In this document: positions 1-12,700 of the stretch, piece after piece
Position numbering within the stretch: position 1 is the first letter of the stretch
How the letters are laid out: every line of letters begins with the position of its first letter
Source of the DNA: CAINFV01 sp964409235
Lineage (GTDB): Bacteria; Chlamydiota; Chlamydiia; Chlamydiales; FEN-1388
NCBI GenBank assembly: GCA_964409235.1
Contig: CAYPCN010000002.1
Span: 1-64,000 of the forward strand
DNA length: 64,000 nt
Direction of reading: 5' to 3'
The notes under the pieces: generated by a model
Databases searched by the model: none
Told to the model about the DNA's origin: nothing
Seen by the model: only the letters and a program-made list of their open reading frames with translations
Program-made: the position numbers and the translations under genes

Positions 1-67
1 CGTGCGGCAACTTCCTCCTCATACCGAGAGCATCTGTTAAAAAAGTGCTTTTAATAATCAGTCACCT

Positions 68-730
68 GAATTGCCGCTCCCTAGTATTGTGAGTAAAAAT
101 GGTTTTTGCCAAAATTCCGTCACCATGAAACGAACGATCAGTGTAAAGCTTCTGGTTACCAGAGAGCAAGGAGTTCTCTTGTCTGAGCTGAGAGACGAGT
201 TTCTCTCCGTCTGCAACCGCATTGTACCGACGGTTGTGGAGCATCGATGTTGGAACCGCATAGCCTTGCACAACCTCGTCTACTCCGCCATCAGGGCCTC
301 TTCTACACTGGGGTCCCAGATGGTCTGCAACAGCATCTTTGCTGTCTGTACAGCCTATAAGGCAAAAGTGGTTCCGAACGACAAACCGGTGCCGACAATC
401 TGTTTTCACAGGAACAGAAGCGTCCATTTCGACAAGCGCACCTACTCGATCAAGGGCAACATTGTTTCTCTGTACACGTTGCAGGGGCGTATCCGTGTTG
501 CCATGAAGCCGGGAGCGTTCCAGCAGTCGTATCTTGAGCAAGGTATGCCCAAAGAGGCCGAGCTCGTTTTCAGGAAGGGAACCTGGTATTTCAATCTTGT
601 CCTTGATCTCCCTGATCCAAGACAGATTCCCCATGAGGGAATACTGGGTGTGGACCTTGGAGAGAACGTCCTCGCTGCGACGAGTAGCGGAAAACTTTTT
701 GGAGGAGGGTACAGTACTGCTGCACCCTAA
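68..730 (+). mobile_element. tnpB: IS200/IS605-type element remnant with truncated tnpB
   Basis: The reading frame from the ATG at 125 to the stop at 730 gives about 201 residues resembling the N-terminal two thirds of TnpB (OrfB), the RNA-guided nuclease relative carried by IS200/IS605 elements. The first RuvC motif is visible as GVDLGENVLAATSSG, with the catalytic Asp at about residue 177. The remaining RuvC motifs and the zinc finger are absent, and full TnpB proteins are about 350-400 aa. An upstream in-frame ATG at 71 lies in the presumed element end and has no ribosome site, so 125 is preferred. The left boundary is placed at 68 because a second copy at 26026-26142 stops matching there. 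No TnpA and no complete right end are present, so the element cannot move by itself. The frame stops 4 bp before the end of the giant convergent gene. Confidence 0.8.
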
Positions 731-734
731 GGCG

Positions 735-3700
735 TCACTGGCTTTGGATGCCCCAAGTATGCGAAGCAATTGTTCTGAGAAGTGCCGGATTAGACCTGCC
801 ATACCGGTCCTCTAAGAGCTTGCGCATGGCCTCCTGCTGCTGGTGCCCCCCTTCAGATTCCGCTGTAAGAGATGCCCAATATCGCTCCATAGTGGTCCAC
901 TGTTCATCACTGAAGGTTGAGATCCCTATACAGAGTAATCCGAACAACATCTCTGCTTCTGGCAACTTCTCGAATCCCTTCGCCATACAACCCACAGCTG
1001 TTTCTCTGAAGGAGAAGGTGCCATCTTCATGTACAGACAATGCTAGTACCGACGAATTGCACAGGAACTTCTGTTTTTTCTCCTCCTCGTACCGTAGCCC
1101 AAAAGAACCGAATGTGCGCCCTTCGGAAGAATCTATAAAAAAAATCTTTGGGGCTTTATCTTTTGGTGACTGATAGATGAGAATCCTGACATTCCTCTTT
1201 TTCGCCATATCGTCGGCCATGAAAGACAAATTGCTCCGGAGTAGTTTTGATTGGCCAACAGATTCCGACCACAGAGGAGTTCTATAATCTCTGCAGGCTT
1301 CATCTCCCGGAAAAACGAATGACACAGAGTCCATTGAGGGAACTTTCTCAGTCTCAATTGAGGCAAACAATTCTCCATCTATTTCACCAAGTCGTTCGCC
1401 AGTAGCCCCCCTTCGTGCCATGGTTGCTGACTCTGCCGTTACTTCTGCCTTAACCTCCTGTTGTTCTTCGGCTTCAGCCTCTGTTTCTGCTGTCTCCTGC
1501 CCTTGAGGCCTGGCAGAAGTTGTGGCCGGAAGTTGAGGTTGAATTTGCGCCCAGTGTTCTGTGAGCTTTTTCTTCTCTTCCTCAAGAGCTACTTTGGCTT
1601 TTTCTATCGCTGTCCGAGCGATTGCCTGAGCTGCACTCTTCTCCATTCCATCCAACTTTCCAAGAAGGCGGTCTGCCCTCCTTATCTGATCCTCGACCAA
1701 ACGCAGGAGATGGTCTTTTGTAGGTTCCTCACCTCCCAAGGCGATTTGCGCATCGAGCTTTCGTACATAGGTGTCACTATCTCCAGGATGAATAAAAAAC
1801 GATTCAAAGAGCTGGCAGATCTTTTGCTGAGCGAGTAGCTCTTGCTCAGAAGTCAGCTCCTTGTCATCTAACTGAATGTCTTTCTTCGCTTGGTCAGCGG
1901 CTGCGGTGAGGATGCCTTGGATAGAGAGGCGATAGGCAGCAAGATCTTCTGCTCCTTCATCACGAAGCGTTTGCTCATGGTGTACCTTCAAAACATCGCC
2001 CAACGTTGGGGCACGCCCAAGCTTGGCACAAAGATCCTCCTCTTGCTTTTCAGAAATTCGACATTCTACTATGTGCCCTTCACCAAGTTCGCGTGCTCGA
2101 TATATCGCCTGATCTCTATCGTTCGCATTCACCGTTGGCGACAGCATAACCACACCTCGAGAGCCCGTTGGAATGTCAAAATGGGTCCCCCGCACATGGG
2201 GCGTATGGTAGTAGAAAAATCCCGTGTCCCGAACCTTAACCTTTTCCTCATCACTCAGTTCATCTAAAAGCTTGTCAACACCGTTGATACGAACCGTCTT
2301 TTTATCAGTTGTTCTCCTCCCAGGGGTAACATCTATATACACTATCGGGCGGCCACTTCTATGCAACGCATCGACAATCTCAGATTCTGTATAGGCATCG
2401 GCAACTCCCGCTTGATTCACTAGAAACCTATAGCCACTGTCTCGTGCACATTCGGCACACTCGTCAAGAGCTCCAGAAGGAGTAAGTGAATAGGTTGCAA
2501 CCGGAGTTTCAAGCCCTCGTTCAGAACTTTTCACAAGTCGATACACTACTTCCGCCGTCGTCTCTCGCCCAGCTTTTGAAACTCCCCTCATCCCTTCTTC
2601 TGTGATGACATGGGAAAGGTTTCTCGTCGCTGTTCCGGTAAGACCAATGACATGGCAGCCTCGGAGCGTATCTTGGACTGGACGGACTATCTGGCTATCG
2701 CTGATGTATATAAGCATCTGCTCTGCTGCCCTCATGGCATACTGCTGCCGTATGAACATTTTCCAAGGCTCGGGGCCTGCTAACTCTTTGGAAAGTACGA
2801 CAGAGCCCTCCTTGTGTTTTTCGAGAAGCTTAGTAAACTGCTGTTTTGCCTCTATTGCCACAGCTGGTTGATTCGGTATCGCCGCTAATACAGCCTCTGC
2901 TTGAGAGAGAAGAAATGGCTCACCTTGGGGTTTGTACATAGCCACCATAGATGTGAGGCATAGTTGCATCAAAGGATCGCTATACTTCGTCGTCGCCGTC
3001 GTCACCCCTTGCGATGCGGGCACCCCTACAGCGCCTGTTGCCTTCAGATCAAAGTCAGCGCTGAGCCCAACCTTCAATCCTAGACACGCTCGCACAGAGC
3101 TGTTCAGTGCGCTTCTCAAAGCTTCCAACTCGGAAAGTACCGCACCAACAGCCTCTCTCCCTTCCGTAAAAGGCCAAGTCCCTCCCGCAAGCCAATCACA
3201 AAGCTTGTCTTGATTGGATTCATCCTCCAAAAATTTTGGAAGGATACTACGATGCGCGGCTAACCACTCCTTGCCAATGATCTTGAGATATTTATCGACA
3301 GCCTCTTTGCCCAAAGTGATCTGATTATTGGCTTGAATTTGTGATCGAAGGCCTTCTAAGTCCGCGCTTGTTTGAATGATAGAAAATATCTGAGATACAG
3401 TGTCTACTAGAATCTTGGGCAATGGCTTTTTACTTCCAACTTCGGCATTGACCGAATAATTTGCGCGCGCTACCTGATCTGCTTCATCAATCACTAAGCG
3501 AGCCGTTGGCAGCTCAAACGTTCCTTTTACCCTGTATAACAGCCCTAAAGCCTTTTGGATATCATCAACCATCTGAGTAAGCGAAGGGGGCGCCGTGCCA
3601 CCATGTCGTTGTTCCTCTGCAATGCGTTCCAGAAGATCGTCTCGAAATCGCTCTACCTCGATAATCTTATTGTCAATTGACGCTTTGGATTCAATTGTTG

Positions 3701-6700
3701 TGAGTACGTACTCTCCCCGTTCAAGTGCTCCAAGAAAGGAAGCGCATTCTTGGGATAGCTTATGAAGCGACAATGGGGTGAATGGCTTGGGAAGACTTTG
3801 TCTCGTAAAGAGAAATTGACTCCCAGCCAGCTCAAACACCGCGCGTGTCGTTTCATCCATCTCTTGAAAGTTCATGGTAAACAGTGCCCGGGGGACCATG
3901 CCAATAGGTAGCAGCCCCTCAGAAGCCAGAATATCCAAGGCAAAGGGAAGCAGCACGCTGGTTTTCCCAAGACCCATGCGCAACTGTTTTAACAACGACG
4001 GAGACTTGATCATCTCAGCTAATGCTTCAAGTTGATTTTTCCTCAACGTGATGCCAAGACGATTTTGGAGGTACAGGATTTTTCGAACATGAGGCATGAG
4101 GGCGGCACACTCAGCGCTTTGCAATGCGTCTTCAAGGCTCTGCGTAGTCTGACAGCGTGAAAGAAAATCGGTCAATCGTGACGATTCTCGGGCATATTGA
4201 ATATCAATAGCACCAATGCGGCTAGCGATTAAGGCACGGTCAGCGCCTGGACTATCGTACGCAGCGGCCAATTTTTGGCGCTCCTCATGAAGTTCTTTGA
4301 GTTTGACGATGGCCGACTGAGCACTCATTTTCTTTCCATTCAGCGCCTGCAACCGCGTCTCATCGATTTCTAAAGAAGAAATGCTCGTGTCTAGCTCTTC
4401 CCACCGCCGAAAAGCGCCATTTCGATGCTGCCGGCATACTGCCCGGAGAAGCTGCTCATCACTCCCCCTTCGCAGACGCACTTCCTGAATTTCTTTTGGA
4501 AGAGCTACAAGAGGCAGCTCGCGGACACGCTTCAAAATCTTTTCACGCTGCGCATTGATCGATTCTTGAAGAGATAAAATCTCGGTCTTCATCCTCTTTT
4601 CAACAGCATCAAGGTCCCCAGTTTTTACAACATGAGCGTATGGAAGAGGATTGCTCATTGCGAGAGATGCAAGGCTCTGATTCAAATCCTGGGCGTACAA
4701 TGACTTTTCGTCTTCCGGAAGAACTGTCTTCTGCAGCCCAGCCACTAACCCCGCATGGACCGCTGAGAAGTTCTGCGGATTGGGTGACTGGAGCGGTCGT
4801 TGCGTTGCTATCGTTTCTGCCTCTCGAAGTGGGACCGGCCGCATCCCGCCTGGAGCTTCGTAGTGGTCGGAGAAAAAAGAATCCTCAAAAACACTTTGTC
4901 GCCTCATTCCCCCGGCCATTGCATAGGCGCACCCTTCCTCCTTCCTTTCGGGCTCCTTACGGCCGGACAGAGCGGAATAACTGCTCTGGACACTATCACA
5001 GTTTTTCCTAAACTCGAGTTGTGCAGCAAGCGCCGTCTCTGTCATGCGCAGGAGGCCGCTGATCGTCGTTAACACTGCCTTTTGTTGTTTCTCGCTCGCC
5101 CGCGAGGCTCCCTTTGTGAGCGTCTGCAATTGGCCTAACGTCAGGTAGCGCTTTGCTGCAGGGCTTTTTGCCATATCATCAAAAGGAGTAGGTGCTTGGC
5201 CGGCGCCTTGCCGGCCCGGAGAAATCTCGGAGATGGAGGGAACCATTCTTGGGACTTGCGTAGTCGCCACAAGAAGGGGCGCATATGCCTCAAGGCGACC
5301 TAGCAGGCCACCACTCTCATACCTACGCAGGGTCACCAGAAGCTTCGCCCCCTTTACAGGGCCTAGCTTTCTCATCACATCTTTCACTATCTGGTCCATG
5401 CCTGGAGGCGGGTCTGAGGACATTTTATTCAATATCGCTCTCATTTCGTCAACGATCTCAGGATCTTCAGGGAATGAAAGGCTTGGCTGAGGTAAAACTA
5501 CACACTGCGCTGCTCCTTGAGACGTTTTATCGTATTGCTTAGCAACCTCATCTGCGTTTATGGCCTCCTCAAGCTTTTCTAAGGCCTCAGAAAAGTTAGC
5601 ATACACCTCTTTAGACCAAGAACGCAACGACCTGAGCTTGCTCACAATACCTCGTAGAGATCCTTGTTCCCCTCCTAAACTGCCTCGTGTTTCTTGGCCG
5701 CCTGTAACGGGATTGTCGATTTCCTCGTCCAAATATGCTCGTTTCTCTGTCTCGAGCTTCTCAATCTGTTCTCTAAGTCGTGCGATGCTCTCAAATGTGT
5801 TCGTTTGCATCAGTTTGAGGCGGGAGAGCAACTCTTCCGACGCCCGACGGTCCTCTGCCTTCGAGCATTCTTCTATCAGTGACGACAGAGCTTCTTCAGT
5901 GTCTTCTTTGGCCGCTTTTAGTCTTGAGATTTTTTCATCAAACTCTCGGACAGCCTCCTCTATTTCCGAAATACATTGCTCACCTCTACGTACAACAGCA
6001 TTTAACTCATCAATAATCGTTTCTCCTGTCGTTTTGATTGCTAGTAGATCTTGCTTTAATCGTTTATATGGACCTTGATCATCAAACGACAAAGGCGAGA
6101 TCATTAAAAAGTTCTCAATTTCAGCATCACGAACCTCTGTCAGGAACTGACTAGCATCAATCTCATTCTTGCGCGCTTTTTCTTGCGCCTCTCGTATTTT
6201 CTGCCGCAAATTCTTTATCTTCTGAGAGATTTCACCTTGGAGAACATCCTTGACAGCTTGTTTAGATGAAGGAATAAGGGCTACAAGCTTTGTAGACAAT
6301 TGATCAAAAGTGCCCGCGCTCTCTAAAAATGCCGCCTCTATGCTCTCAAGAGAATTTTGCCCTTCTCTCTTGAATGAGAGCGGGTGGATGATGCCAAAAA
6401 TTTCACTTTCTGCGATTCTGATCTCTTCAAGAAGTTTCTCCTTGTTTTTACGACGTTTCTCCCCCATATCCTGGGATGGGCTTGCTCCACACTCATCATC
6501 TATTTTCTTATGAGCAGCAATGAGGCTCTTCACCCTTTTTTCAAATGCCGCAAAATCCCTGTCAAGCATTGCGTCACTTTTCTTCAACTCTTCCAATCGC
6601 TCTTCGGCTTCCTTCAGAACACGATCAAATTTCCCGTCTTCGTCAAAAGCGTTAACAATCTGATCCTGAGAAAGCGGCTTGTGCCGAAGAATATCCTGCC

Positions 6701-9700
6701 ACATTTCGCATGCACCGAAGCGGAGGTCTTCTATTGACTTCTGCAACTTCTCCACAGAAGCTTTGATATTTCCTCGAACTTGGCCTACAAGAGCAAGAGG
6801 AGAAGCCTCTCCTGGCTCTTCACGATAAAATGCACCACTGTTTGCTCTCACCTCCCATATCCCCTCTCGCATCTCCACTGGTATGCGACGACGCATCTCA
6901 TGCAAGTACGCAAGGGAAAGAAGAAATTGGCGAGCCTGAAGATCTAATGTGCGATGGAACGCCGCTTCTTCTGTTGATTTTGCAGCAGGTAAAATCGACG
7001 GAAGGAATAAAAATGAAAGCTCCTCTACAGAAACGCCATCTCTTTCAATCGATCGAACATAACTCCAAAAATTTTCAAGAAGATCGTTGAGAGGTCGCGG
7101 CGATTTGATCAACCGGATCTGCACATGCTCGTCTGTTGGCTTGGAAACACGGAGCAACGTGAGAAGAAAATCAGGATCTAGATGATCGACAAATCGCATC
7201 GGCACATCAACAGCTGGCACCCCTTGGATTCCAAAAAATTCCGCCATCCCTTTCGGGCTTGAAAGATCTCGGAGGAGCGTATCTCCCACACCACTCAGCT
7301 GCGCGCGCTCCTCGCCAGTAAGAAGATACACAGAGGCATAGACTTTCTGCCGCTGGAACACAGAAAACTCTTCGCTTTTTTCCAAGACAAGATACGCTTC
7401 ATACATTTTTGTCATTCGCTCTGCTGCAGCAAATCGCTGCCTCGGCGAACCTACCAGTTCTGAGCGTTGCATTTCTTGCAGCCGGCTGACCTCGAGTAAA
7501 AGGCGCAGGTTCATGGCAAGACCAGCAGGGGATTTCAAGAGGCGAGGGGATAGAGGGAATCCCTCCTGAACTAAAGAAATAATGTGAGAAAGAGCAGCGA
7601 GTTGAGCACGATCATCAGAGGGACGATCGCTATGCAGCGAACGGATCAGTTCTTCTGCCCGTACGTACAGATCACGGGCAACATCAACATTTTTCTCCCC
7701 TTCAGCTTGGCACAGGAAGCGATAGGCCATATATACTTTTGCAGCAACCGATCCTTTGACAGTCCCATCAGTTTCGATGGTCACAAGCTCTGGTTCTGGA
7801 AGGCGCGTTCCCTGTTCTTGCAAAGCTTCTAGAGAACCTTCAGCATTCCGAGACTGAGGATATGGCATCATCACAAATTGAAATCCCCCTTCTACTTGAA
7901 GAGGGATGACGTACTCGTGCCAGTTCCTCCCGAAATTCTGTTCCAATAAAGAACATACCTCTGCCGGAGGAGTTTTCAAACTTCCAATGTCCTGGCCTCG
8001 CAGGAAACATTTCCACTGATCGTCACGGCGAGCAAAGCGAATAGGAGTTCCTTTCACACGAAGCTCTACGGGAGTCTTTTTTTGAGAATCGAGGAGAACG
8101 ACCACATGTTGGGAAGCAACAGCCTTCAAAGGAGATGGTAGATCAAGGGTTTCAGAGCAACTCACAAAGGCACCATCCCATGTTCGAACCGAAACGGGTT
8201 GCCTCTTTGTGTCAACATCTATGGGGAGAACCTCTCCTAGCTTCTCTCCATGACTCTTCATTCCGTGAGGGAAGAGAAACCTCCTGCCATCTTCATCCAC
8301 CCATATCCCATTGTCCATAATAAGCGCTGCTGCTTGGTTTGTCACAGCAAGAGAGGGAGGAGGCTCGTAGGTAAAGGTACACTCTTCTTCTGATGCGAGC
8401 TGCACGGTCCTCGTAATCTTGACATGCGGAGGCCTGCCGGAGAGAGTAAATTTTTGGCCTTCATGTTCCCAGGTATAGATGCTCTCCCCACCTTTGCGCT
8501 GTACCTGGGCTTTGATTGTGGGTACCTTCAAAGCTTTTTGAATGTCAGGAAGATCCATCCACTCTCTTGGAATGAGCACAGGTTGTGGAAAGGATCGAGA
8601 GCTGCGGGTATCCTCAATCTCCATCGTCGTGAGATTGATGCGGAGATGCCCTGTAGGAAGGCGTGCTGAAAAAACAGCCGGAATATCGGAGTTTTTCTCC
8701 CAGCGTACGTTCTCGAGAATGGAGCCCGGAGGAGTTCGGTGCGCAAGCTCCTGGTTGGCAATGTCGGTCAGGAGGGCGTTTCTATCCCCTTCAGCAAGGG
8801 CCAAGATCTGTGGAAGAATGGTTTCCTTAACCCAACGAAGAATATCAAAAAAACGCTCTGTTCTATTTCCTGGGATCGTTGTATCACAGAGTAGTTGATA
8901 GCCACGCATAATGCGGCTGAGTTCTGTTTTCTCGAGTTTTGTCGTTCCTAGTCGATACGTATCAAGGACCATCGCATACGTATCACGCCGAAATGAGACG
9001 TCAGCGATTGCATCAATCGCTGGTTTGCCACGCTCTTCTTTGAAAAGGGAGTCCGCCACAGTAACGTCTAATTTTTTCAACATCTCATCGGCTGTGTCTA
9101 AGCACTGCTTTACTGATTGAATCTCATGCACCAAGGGATGCAATGCCATCACTGCATCGATATCATCAGGGTTATACTTATATTCGTTCTGCAAGAACTG
9201 GGCCACATACTCACATGCGGATCCGAAAGCTCCACCTCGTGACATAGCATAGCGAGGAGAAGCAGATATAACCCCAGAGAAAAGGCCCTGTTCTTGTAAT
9301 GAAGAATGAACAAAAGCAATGTGAGCCCGCACCTTGTACAACACTCCTTGTAAAAAAAGCGCAGCCTCAAAGCGTTTTTCTTGAACCGCCTTTGCATACA
9401 CCCTCGCTATGTCCTCAATGGCCATTTGTACGTTTTCCGAGCACTCAACAATGGCCTGTTGCAAAAGAAATGGGCCAAACAATGTCTCCTCAATAAACTG
9501 TTGCACTCTAGGGTCTTCAAGGTCATATAGATGCCCCTCGGCCCCAAGAAAGGATAAAGCATTGACAGCCGTTTCTGGAGCATAGGATGTGCGGTCCGAC
9601 AAGTCCCTTGGGTCATCTGGCGCACGCCGCAGACAATACAGCTCTTGCATAACCCCAGAATCGATGCGACGAATGCCCTTTCCTTGTTCTGCCAACATCT

Positions 9701-12700
9701 CTTCAGTGGCATATTGGCGGTACCGTGAATCAGAAACGCGAATTCTTATATCCCTAATAAATATCTCCGACCGCTCTGTAGCAACAACAACAGGAAGAGG
9801 GGGAATCCTGGCCCGCATTTTCTGCCGTTCTTCTTCAGAAGGCCTCTGCAACGGCGTTGTAGGGTGGTATGCAAAGTTAGGGTGTCCAGAGACATGGATC
9901 TCAGCTAACTTTTCTCCCTGAGCTCCTGTGATCCAATCTGGTCCTGTAGTTGCAAGTTCCAATGATAATTGTTGCTGATTCAACAGGAGCTCTGGGTTAG
10001 CAGAAAAATATGGTACCCCAAGAGTGGGCTGTTCTTCATACAAAGTAAAATCAGGGTCACAACATGATTGATACATCACCCATTCAGATACCATTTGATT
10101 ATACTTTATATGTGCACGACCGCGCGGTGAAATCTGTAATGGCGATGCTCTTGAAGAATTGATGGGGGTACGATGCGTCCCACCTTCAACATATTTGGTT
10201 GAGAGAGAGCCCTCGTGTTTATAATCTCGAACACAAAAGCGATACACAGCCGTAAGATCCCGTTCCAGAGTACTATCCCCCGAAATCTGTGTTGTGACAT
10301 CTTGCGAAAGAGCAATATTAAAAGTGTCAATATCAACCGTCACAGTGTCGAGTATCAAGAGATCGATATCGATGTTCTGAGCCATTCCACGAAGTGCAGA
10401 CTTAGGCGAGAGACTGTTAACAAACGCAGACCATGAGCTTGAAGAAAATTGTGGATCGTTCTTCCAATCAATAGTGAATGTGCCATCGGACAATGTCGTG
10501 ACAAAGGGGAAAGAGGAGAGATCTTGGTGTTGCGCCTTGGCTTCCACAAGAAATGCCTCAAATTTTTTCTTCTCGGCAAGCACATCAGCCCGAACCAAAG
10601 CAACACTGATCGCCTGACCCTTTAAGAGTAAAAAGCGAGCTCTACCAGGCATCTCGGACCGTGCAAGTCTCATCTGCGTTTCCCAGATCAACTGCTGTAC
10701 CTCATGGATTGACGCTGCAGCAGTGTTCCTATCATCAGACCTGAGCTGTACCCATACAGAAAGCTCTCCGAATGCCTCTTCTGTTCCAGGAGGCGGGACC
10801 ATCTGCAATATTTGCAACGCTTTGTCCTGCACCTCTTGAAACAGTGCCTTCCGAACGCTGATATCTTTCTCTGCACGAGCTGCCTGCATCAACGTTGTGC
10901 ACTGTGCAGTCAGTGCAGAAAACGCTCTGACTACTTCTTGTGGGGTTGTACCATCTCCGACGACCTTCACAGCCCCGCCTTTTGGAAACGCCGAAAGAAG
11001 TGGCTCAAAATTGCCTACAAGGCGTTGTACCACCTCTTTTTGCGGACCCTCTTGTATGCCTTCAGGAACCATCCGCCACTGTTGTCGTTCAAGTTCCTCC
11101 ACCGTTTCTTGGCTGATTCCATGGCGAAGTTGCAACAGAGCATTGATCGCTTCAAACACTTTCCTATGCTTTGCAGACACCACCATTGCCGGATCTTCCA
11201 TCTCGTGGAACAATGAGACCAGTTTGCCTATGTCTCTTCCAGACACGCCTGGACATTGAGGGATCAGATGTGGATACAAAATCATCTGCCGAAGAATTGA
11301 GCACGCCTTTTCAGGAGCTATGGGAGGACGAACTTTAACTAACAACCCTGGAAAATCAGGATCCTCTTCCACACACTCTGTAACGGCTGTGTTGACAAAG
11401 CCCTGTATCGCGTCTGCATCAGCAAATACATCACCTCGAGGCTTTTTATCCTCTGGAAGACGTGACAAAAGTGTTTCCGCGCGAGCATGGGCAACTGCAG
11501 CATTATGTGCCGCCCTGCTCGCTGGAGAGGTGAGGCCTTCTAGTTTCTGCTGTTTATCTTTCCACTGCGCAGAAAACTCGCTTGGAACAGATACTATCTC
11601 GGCAGTCACTGTTGGCGCAGAACCCTTTTCAGTAGGAAGTGGAGCCTCTGCAGGTGCGGGGCTGGACGCTACCTTTTTCGAAGGCAATGGTAAAGTAGTC
11701 TCCTGTGGACTCACGGCAAAATTGCCAGTAAGCTCTTGCTCATGAATGCGGATTTTTTCTTTCAATACCGCAACTTTTCTAAAACACTTTTCTTGTATTC
11801 GTTGAAATCGCTCCGGATACCTTGTTTGATCAGTCTCTTTGCCAGTCAGCGCCCACGCAATTTTATCCCCCGCATGGCTCACCATCGCCATCACAGACTC
11901 ATAGATTTTTAGGGTTTCTTCGTCTGATAGCGCTGGAGAAATCCGAGCTAATTCTCTTTCCGCCCATTCAACCGTCATCGAAAAGAGGAGCTCTAATTGC
12001 TGGTCTTTAGGAAAGTCCTGTTTTGTCTTGCCAATAAGATGCTGAAACCATTTTGACACTCGGCTTGGAGCGGATTCTGGCGCGCTGACGACTTCCGAAA
12101 CGTTCTGCTTCTGAAGTCCTACGCCGCATCCCTCTACAGCAACAAGCACTCCCCCATATCCAACTCCAGCAAATGAAGGTACTTGGTGGGCCGAAGCAGG
12201 TTCTGCTTTGTCCTCTTTTTTCTTTTTGCCCTCGCCCGATATCCCCGCCCCCTTCAATGCGTCCTCCTCAACACGTCGAAAGAGCTCTCTAAATCCCTTG
12301 CTTCCTCCTCGAAGGCGAGGCGCCTCTTTGGCTAGTGTAGGAGGGACAAGAACGTCGAACAATGTCGTGAGGATGGTGCTAATTTGCCCAGCATTAGGAC
12401 GGGCTGAAAACTTCCATTTCTGAGTGGGGTGTACTTTCGCCCCAGCCTCGGGCGTATCATTGAAGACCTCTAGATAATATTCATTAGCATCACGGATGAA
12501 CCGCACCAACAGAGGCTGCAGCACCCCATCGTTATTGAGAAATCCGAGAGGGATGGGGCGATCGAGATTATACGTAAAATCACTCGCTATCATCTCTCCC
12601 CATTCGTCCGCCAAACCATGCAGTGCTGCAGTGGGATTGCGAGAATGCAAGGCACGATCTATGCATGTACCCCAAGTAACAAGCGATTGTGCGCAGCTGA

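Noticed and set aside
62..802. A 246-codon minus-strand frame over the tnpB remnant
   Set aside because: It overlaps the tnpB frame entirely and its protein shows no domain, while the plus-strand frame has a RuvC motif.
5560..6078. Open plus-strand frames inside the giant gene
   Set aside because: They lie opposite long coiled-coil coding sequence, which produces open antisense frames; no ribosome site or domain supports them.
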